Of a stretch of 18,224 nt of DNA, positions 14,228-18,224 are shown one piece after another. The translations under genes and the position numbers were made by a program. Under the pieces are notes generated by a model. That model saw only the letters and a program-made list of their open reading frames with translations, was not told where the DNA came from and ran no database searches. The first letter of the stretch is position 1; each line of letters opens with the position of its first letter. Source of the DNA: JAFGKK01 sp049684495 (GTDB lineage Bacteria > Chloroflexota > Anaerolineae > Anaerolineales > RBG-16-64-43); assembly GCA_049684495.1 (NCBI GenBank), contig JBAVFZ010000095.1, forward strand, positions 1 to 18,224. The letters are read 5' to 3'.

Positions 14228-15208
14228 TCAGCGTGCCTCTGCCGGCTTGCGGCCGCCGGGCGGGACCGGGGATCCTCGTTCCAACGCAATGTAATAATCC
14301 AAATGCTCCAGGATCTTCCGCCAGGCGTCGAACTCCAGGCCGAAATCCCGCTTCATGTCCGAGACATCCCATTTCAACGGGTCCGCGCTCCAGCCTTTAT
14401 CCTCGAGGATCACCGCGCTGCGCGAGCCGCAGCGCCTGACGGCTTCCTGCGCGATCGCCGACCAGGCGATGAACTGCCCGCCCAGTCCGTAATAGGTTTT
14501 CCGGTTGACGTCGCTCTCAAGGACGGCGGTGTAGAGCCTGGCCAGGTCTCCGGCGAAGATGAACTGGGTGCCGTCGTTTTTGGTCAGCGTGACCGGTTCG
14601 TTCGCGACGGCCGCCCGCGCGATGTCGCGGAAGCGCGTATCGGCCTGGGTGCTGCCGCCCGGGAGGGCGGGGTTGCCGAAGGTGTAACCGGGGCGGATGA
14701 TGTTGATCCGCATCGGCGAAAGGTAGGATTGCGCGACGAGGAAGTTCTCGCTCGCGGCCTTGGTCGCGCCGTAGAAGGTGGCCGGGCGCTGTTTGGTCGC
14801 GGTGGTGCAAAGCTTGATCTTCTCTTCCGGCGAATCGCCGCCGCCCGTATAGAGGCTGTCGTTGGCGGCGGTGGACGAGGTATAGATGAAGTGCCGCACG
14901 CCGGCGCCGGCGGCCGCATCCGAAAGATACACGCTCGGCAGCGTATCGTCGAGCAGCACCTCCCAGCCTGATTTCTTCGTGTAATTCAGCGCCACGTGAA
15001 CGACGGCATCCTTGCCCTGGACCAGCTTTTCGAGCAGTTGCCGGTCCGTAATGCCGCCGGGGACGATTTCCACATTCGGGATTTTCGCCAGGGCGGGCAC
15101 TTTGGCGGGATTACGGGCGAGGATCGTCACCCGGTGACCCCGCCCCAACAATTCGAGCGCCACGTGCGAGCCGATGAAACCGGTTCCGCCGGTGAGGAAG
15201 ATGTTCAA
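14228..15208 (-). CDS. NAD(P)-dependent epimerase/dehydratase (extended SDR)
   Basis: A 326-aa cytoplasmic protein. The nucleotide-binding motif GGTGFIG is at residues 7-13, 'ARNPAKV' with R32 suggests NADP preference, S111-S112 ('TSSTAAND') and Tyr146/Lys150 ('YGATK') form the catalytic set, and 'IIRPGYTFG' is the usual following segment. The family includes nucleotide-sugar epimerases, dihydroflavonol-reductase-like enzymes and NDP-sugar dehydratases; the substrate is not predictable. No ATG precedes the fold: translation appears to start at TTG 15208, with AAGGAGG about nine bases upstream. The gene lies between a glycosidase gene (63 bp before) and an unrecognised lipoprotein gene (23 bp after), so the three probably form an operon with a partial terminator after the first. 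Confidence 0.85.
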   Translation of the reverse strand: MNIFLTGGTGFIGSHVALELLGRGHRVTILARNPAKVPALAKIPNVEIVPGGITDRQLLEKLVQGKDAVVHVALNYTKKSGWEVLLDDTLPSVYLSDAAAGAGVRHFIYTSSTAANDSLYTGGGDSPEEKIKLCTTATKQRPATFYGATKAASENFLVAQSYLSPMRINIIRPGYTFGNPALPGGSTQADTRFRDIARAAVANEPVTLTKNDGTQFIFAGDLARLYTAVLESDVNRKTYYGLGGQFIAWSAIAQEAVRRCGSRSAVILEDKGWSADPLKWDVSDMKRDFGLEFDAWRKILEHLDYYIALERGSPVPPGGRKPAEAR

Positions 15209-15235
15209 TTTATTCAGCCTCCTTGTGTTGAAAGA

Positions 15236-15257
15236 AGCGGCGTTTCGATGCGCCGCC
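15236..15257 (-). terminator. Intercistronic hairpin after the glycosidase gene
   Basis: gcggcg (15237-15242) pairs with cgccgc (15251-15256) around an 8-base loop. On the minus strand the stem is followed by TTCTTTCAA, a broken U-tract, 15-35 bases past the glycosidase stop at 15272. It looks like a leaky terminator or mRNA-stabilising hairpin that would lower expression of the downstream epimerase and lipoprotein genes. Confidence 0.4.
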
Positions 15258-15271
15258 TTTTTCCGTCCGGA

Positions 15272-16564
15272 TCATTGGATTGCATAGAGGGTGGCCGATT
15301 GCGCCGGCAGGGTCACCACGCCGTCGGCCGGGAAAGCCCGCACGCCCAAGTCCTCGGCGTTATGGGTCGCATCCAGCAGCCAGACTTCCGCCCCGGTCAG
15401 TTTCACGCCCCTCACCCGGAGCGGGACGCGCGCTTCCGCGTCGGAAAGATTGATCACCATCAGGGTCAACGCGCCGTCCTTGCGCCTGGCGGCGAAGATA
15501 TCCACATCCGCCACGCCGGAGGCGGCATACACCTGTTCGCTGCCAAAGTTCTTGTAAAGCGGGAAGACATAGAAGGTGGGACGGACGGTGGAGCCGTAGA
15601 GCAGCCCCAGGCCGGTGCTGCGCTGCGACAGCACCCACTGGTTGACCATGAAGACATCGGCGTTCATCATCTGGCCGAGAATGTCGGCGTACCAGATGGC
15701 GTTGTAGAAAGAATCGGGGGATGCCTCCTGCTGCATCACGGCGCTTGGATCGGAATTGACTTCCGTAAAGGCAATCGGCAGATCGCGGCCGAGGATCTCG
15801 CGGATCAAACCGCGCAGGTATTCCACGATGCCGACCCATTGGCGCGTGTTCGCGCGCAAATCCTGGATGGTGACCGTATTATCCGGCGCATTAAACATGG
15901 GATAGCGATGAACGCTGACGACATCCACCAAATCGCCGTTGGCCTTGAGGAATTCCGTCATCCAATCGCGTCCGGCAGAGTCTTTCGGGGAGGTCTCATA
16001 ACTGTCGCTCCACTGATGGATTTCCGGACCCATCAATTTTATGGCCGGGTCAGCCGCTTTCATGGCCAGGGCAATGGCGCGCCACTCCCGGTTGAATTGC
16101 TCGGTGGTGTAGTCGTAATCCGCATACCCCAGCTGAGTGAAGATGGACGGCTCGTTGCCGATGCTCCAGTACGTCACGCCGTACTTCTTCTCGATGTTGG
16201 TGTAGCGCACCAGGTTGGCGGCCGTCTCCGGCTTGCCGTCCAAAAGGCGGACACTGATGGTGGGCAGGGCGCCCACTTGCCTGCAAAAGGCGATGAAGGG
16301 GTCGATCTGAAAGGTCTGGATATCTATCATATCGGTCTTGGCCCCGCCCGGGAATCGCAGGGCGGTAAACCCGGCCTGCTCAACCAGAGGCATCATCTCC
16401 ATGGTAATGGCGTGGTAGTTGGAGCCGAAGAGATAGGGGCTGATCGGACCAAGGCTGGTTCCCGGGTCCACGAATAAAGCATCCGGAATGGGGGTGGGCG
16501 GTGCCGGCTTGCAGGCGGTAAAGGCGAGAACGAAAAGAATCCAACAACACCGAATACGCTGCAT
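15272..16564 (-). CDS. Clan-A-like glycoside hydrolase lipoprotein
   Basis: A 430-aa predicted surface lipoprotein; the signal peptide ends at about 'LAFTAC18'. The catalytic part is a TIM barrel of the GH-A clan type: 'FTALRFPGG' (66-74), 'YWSIGNEPS' (132-140) with E138 as likely acid/base after Asn137, 'SVHRYP' (217-222), and 'IAFTEVNS' (264-271) with E268 as likely nucleophile. A beta-sandwich of about 85 residues closes the protein ('LTLMVINLSDAEARVPLRV'). This layout fits GH39/GH51/GH30-like arabinofuranosidases, xylosidases or glucuronidases; I cannot choose the family. ATG 16564 is supported by GGAGG five bases upstream. A minus-strand TATAAT at 16621-16626 may be its -10. It heads a probable operon with the epimerase and the helical lipoprotein. 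Confidence 0.85.
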   Translation of the reverse strand: MQRIRCCWILFVLAFTACKPAPPTPIPDALFVDPGTSLGPISPYLFGSNYHAITMEMMPLVEQAGFTALRFPGGAKTDMIDIQTFQIDPFIAFCRQVGALPTISVRLLDGKPETAANLVRYTNIEKKYGVTYWSIGNEPSIFTQLGYADYDYTTEQFNREWRAIALAMKAADPAIKLMGPEIHQWSDSYETSPKDSAGRDWMTEFLKANGDLVDVVSVHRYPMFNAPDNTVTIQDLRANTRQWVGIVEYLRGLIREILGRDLPIAFTEVNSDPSAVMQQEASPDSFYNAIWYADILGQMMNADVFMVNQWVLSQRSTGLGLLYGSTVRPTFYVFPLYKNFGSEQVYAASGVADVDIFAARRKDGALTLMVINLSDAEARVPLRVRGVKLTGAEVWLLDATHNAEDLGVRAFPADGVVTLPAQSATLYAIQ

Positions 16565-17261
16565 GTGAACCTCCGCGGCTGCGGCCAGGCAGCCGGCCAG
16601 GGATTGATCTCGATTATTCCATTATATCTGCGAAACCGAAGCCCGTAATTCCGATTCAACACGGGCGCTTTCGATATCCGGCTTCCACCGCGGCGGGCCG
16701 CATTGTTTACCCGGCGTGATCAGGATAAATCGGAGTCGTCGCCGATTGAGTTGCCGGCGGCCGCAAATAAAGCATTCCCATGACCATAACCGCCGCCGCT
16801 CCGGGTCGGCTAATAATCCTTTTGCCTAGGATTCATTTTTATCGGATAGGGGGCAAAAATTAAACTCGTAGATATGCCGAACCTTCAGCCAAAGCTTCTT
16901 TTTCTTCCTTCGACTCCCATATGGGTTGAGGGTCTATCGGTAAACCCGGGGGATTGGTTTTCTGATGGAGCGCCAAGTGCCGCCATCCCACATCGCGCCA
17001 AGCGCCAAGCTTGGACCCACGGCAGTACAGAACCCAATGGATTGGAATCCCATAGATTCATCCGGACCCACGCCGGCAGAATTGGGCAATGCGATACCCG
17101 CTTGGACGTTGAAGAGCCCCTGCGGCTTGAAAAGGGAACTATATCTTGACCGGTCCGCTATCTCTAATGTCATAAGGAAATGCATTTTCAATCGAGTCCG
17201 CCGCCGGCCCGGCGGATTTCCGTCCATCGGGAAAATATTTTTCCTGATGCGTGCGCGCATT
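16565..17261. other. Gene-free stretch of about 700 bp
   Basis: The left end (16565-16650) is the leader and likely promoter of the glycosidase gene (TATAAT on the minus strand at 16621-16626, no good -35). The remainder has only short overlapping frames on both strands (for example 16874-17149 plus, 16934-17269 minus) with no family-like motif, signal peptide or ribosome site. No tRNA, riboswitch or repeat was recognised. It may contain a decayed gene. Confidence 0.5.
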
Positions 17262-17672
17262 CTATCCATCGTAGAAGTTGCGATACGCCATTGGCAAAAG
17301 ATCTCCGATGCTTACTTTAATGAGTGCGCCATCCTTATCCAGGAGCACCGCCGCGTCCGGCGCGTAGTCCCATAGCAACTGGCGGCAGTTCCCGCAAGGC
17401 GGAATAACCGGGAAGCCGGCGGTTCCACCCTGGACGGCCACCACGGTCACCCATTCCTTCTCCCCCCGGCTGACCGCCGCCCCGATCGCAATCGGTTCCG
17501 CGCACGGGCCGTATCCGACGGATTCAACATTCACCGCCGTGTAAATTTTTCCGGATGCGCACAGGACCGCCGCGCCGACCGTGTGCCTTTCCTCCCGGTA
17601 ATTCTTCGCGACCACCTCTATGGCGGCTTGAACCAGAAGACGGTCTTTTTCCGTGATGTCGAGATATTTCAT
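17262..17672 (-). CDS. Cytidine deaminase family protein, blasticidin-S-deaminase-like
   Basis: A 136-aa cytoplasmic zinc-dependent deaminase. 'TVGAAVL' (31-37) is the first strand, 'GPCAEPIAIG' (55-64) gives zinc ligand C57 and proton-shuttle E59, and 'PPCGNCRQLL' (91-100) gives C93 and C96. The three-Cys zinc site is that of the small tetrameric CDA class. The surroundings ('GKIYTAVNVESVGYGPCAE', and 'LLDKDGALIKVSIGDLLP' after the second motif) follow blasticidin-S deaminase closely, as I recall that sequence, so the substrate could be cytidine or a cytosine nucleoside antibiotic. ATG 17672 starts the conserved N-terminus; the ribosome site is weak, and the 44 codons upstream in frame lack family features. 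It appears monocistronic. Confidence 0.88.
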   Translation of the reverse strand: MKYLDITEKDRLLVQAAIEVVAKNYREERHTVGAAVLCASGKIYTAVNVESVGYGPCAEPIAIGAAVSRGEKEWVTVVAVQGGTAGFPVIPPCGNCRQLLWDYAPDAAVLLDKDGALIKVSIGDLLPMAYRNFYDG

Positions 17673-18009
17673 GGTCAGTTTATCCCAAGGATAGATTTGG
17701 CAGCGCATCCAACGCGCCGGGCGGGCCGTCAACCGCGCCCGGGTTCCATCCAATAAACGGCGCCATCCCCCTCGGCCATCCAACCTGAGCCGCCGGGTAT
17801 TCAAATGGGACGGTTGCCTACGGCTTACGACTTATGCACCTTTCCGACTCAAAAAGATCCTTGGGAGGGCATCGACTCGGATCTCCGCCCCACCCCATCG
17901 AATATGTCGTGGAAATACCCAATGCCCACCCGGGGATTTTTCAGAACCCCCGGGTGAGCATAATCCGCGATACCACTTGTAGGGTATCCGAAGGGTCATT
18001 GTCGAAAAT
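17673..18009. other. Gene-free stretch with a hairpin
   Basis: This 337-bp spacer separates two minus-strand genes. It holds a perfect 9-bp stem at 17927-17956 (separate entry) and a GC-rich stretch near 17700-17800 just upstream of the deaminase. A 65-codon frame at 17832-18029 overlaps the hairpin and shows no protein features. No convincing promoter for the deaminase was found. Confidence 0.5.
17927..17956. repeat. Perfect 9-bp stem-loop past the propeller gene
   Basis: cacccgggg (17927-17935) pairs with ccccgggtg (17948-17956) around a 12-base loop. It lies about 55 bases past the stop of the minus-strand gene ending at 18010. There is no immediate U-tract, so it is more likely a palindromic repeat or mRNA 3'-end stabiliser than a classic terminator. 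Confidence 0.45.
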
Positions 18010-18224
18010 TTATTGCAGGAGCGGCCCAAATCTCATAATTCCAGTCCGCTCCTTAAAGAACCAGATGGCCCCATCCTTAGCCTCCACAATGGCTTCAATG
18101 GAATCAAAAGCCGGTTCCGGCAGCTGGTTGAATTTCGTCCACGTCCGTCCATCATATTTTACGGCACCACCGGAGAAAGGACCAACCCAAAGTTCGTTGT
18201 GGGTCGTCCAGGCCATGGAGGAAA
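18010..18224 (-). CDS. Beta-propeller protein, C-terminal fragment at the window edge
   Basis: The frame is open through the right edge, so only about the last 71 residues are visible and the true start lies outside. 'MAWTTHNELWVGPFSGGAVK' followed by 'YDGRTWTKFN', then 'AIVEAKDGAIWFFKERTGIM' with 'RFG', are two blades of the two-component-regulator propeller type (pattern: D-G-x-x-W-x-x-F ... D-x-x-G-x-(I/L)-W-(F/V)-G). Such repeats form periplasmic or extracellular ligand-sensing propellers in hybrid histidine kinases or stand alone in lipoproteins. The stop right after the last blade indicates no kinase domain follows. The in-frame ATG at 18216 is probably internal. Confidence 0.7.
   Translation of the reverse strand, partial: SSMAWTTHNELWVGPFSGGAVKYDGRTWTKFNQLPEPAFDSIEAIVEAKDGAIWFFKERTGIMRFGPLLQ

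Noticed and set aside
14996..16477. A 493-codon plus-strand open frame opposite the glycosidase and epimerase genes
   Set aside because: It spans two real minus-strand genes and the gap between them; composition is that of a shadow frame and no motif is recognisable.
16934..17269. A 111-codon minus-strand frame, and overlapping plus-strand frames, in the long spacer
   Set aside because: No family motif, ribosome site or consistent coding character; overlapping frames on both strands argue against coding.
17832..18029. A 65-codon minus-strand frame near the right edge
   Set aside because: It covers the palindrome at 17927-17956 and overlaps the end of the propeller gene; no features.

Overview
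This 18.2-kb, GC-rich window looks like a genome fragment from a Chloroflexota bacterium, most likely class Anaerolineae. That placement is an inference from three things: lipoproteins with long Thr/Pro-rich linkers after the lipobox, DUF4832 and beta-propeller proteins, and intergenic inverted-repeat elements built on words such as 'accacaaagacacc'. No rRNA, tRNA, CRISPR array, transposase, phage gene or replication origin was seen. Most genes lie on the minus strand; only carD and a YcxB-like membrane protein are on the plus strand.

Left part (1-4540). A palindromic repeat is followed by a CDGSH/ferredoxin-like iron-sulfur protein and a small Cys-rich DUF3795 protein with a strong terminator. 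Next is an apparent operon of two tandemly duplicated secreted lipoproteins, each with a Thr/Pro linker and two four-cysteine domains. It ends in what looks like the first 70 codons of a broken GH5-type glycosidase. A repeat element separates this operon from the next gene.

Middle part (4540-7126). An Atg22/UMF1-type MFS transporter and a CarD-family RNA polymerase-binding regulator are divergently transcribed from one 200-bp region with readable promoters on both strands. The carD leader contains a terminator-like hairpin between promoter and start codon. carD and a YkgJ-type cysteine-cluster protein converge on a perfect bidirectional terminator.

Right part (7444-16564). This looks like a carbohydrate-oriented region, almost all on the minus strand. 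It encodes a TIM-barrel sugar isomerase/epimerase, a zinc-dependent polyol/sugar dehydrogenase, a classical SDR, a DUF4832 lipoprotein, an unrecognised helical lipoprotein, an extended-SDR epimerase/dehydratase and a clan-A-like glycosidase lipoprotein. The three lipoproteins would act outside the membrane and the oxidoreductases and epimerases inside. No sugar transporter or local sugar regulator is in the window, so the pathway cannot be closed here.

The right edge holds a blasticidin-S-deaminase-like cytidine deaminase and the C-terminal end of a beta-propeller protein running off the window. Nothing here makes a convincing new defence or mobile system. The most distinctive items are the duplicated four-Cys lipoproteins with the attached glycosidase fragment, and the hairpin in the carD leader.
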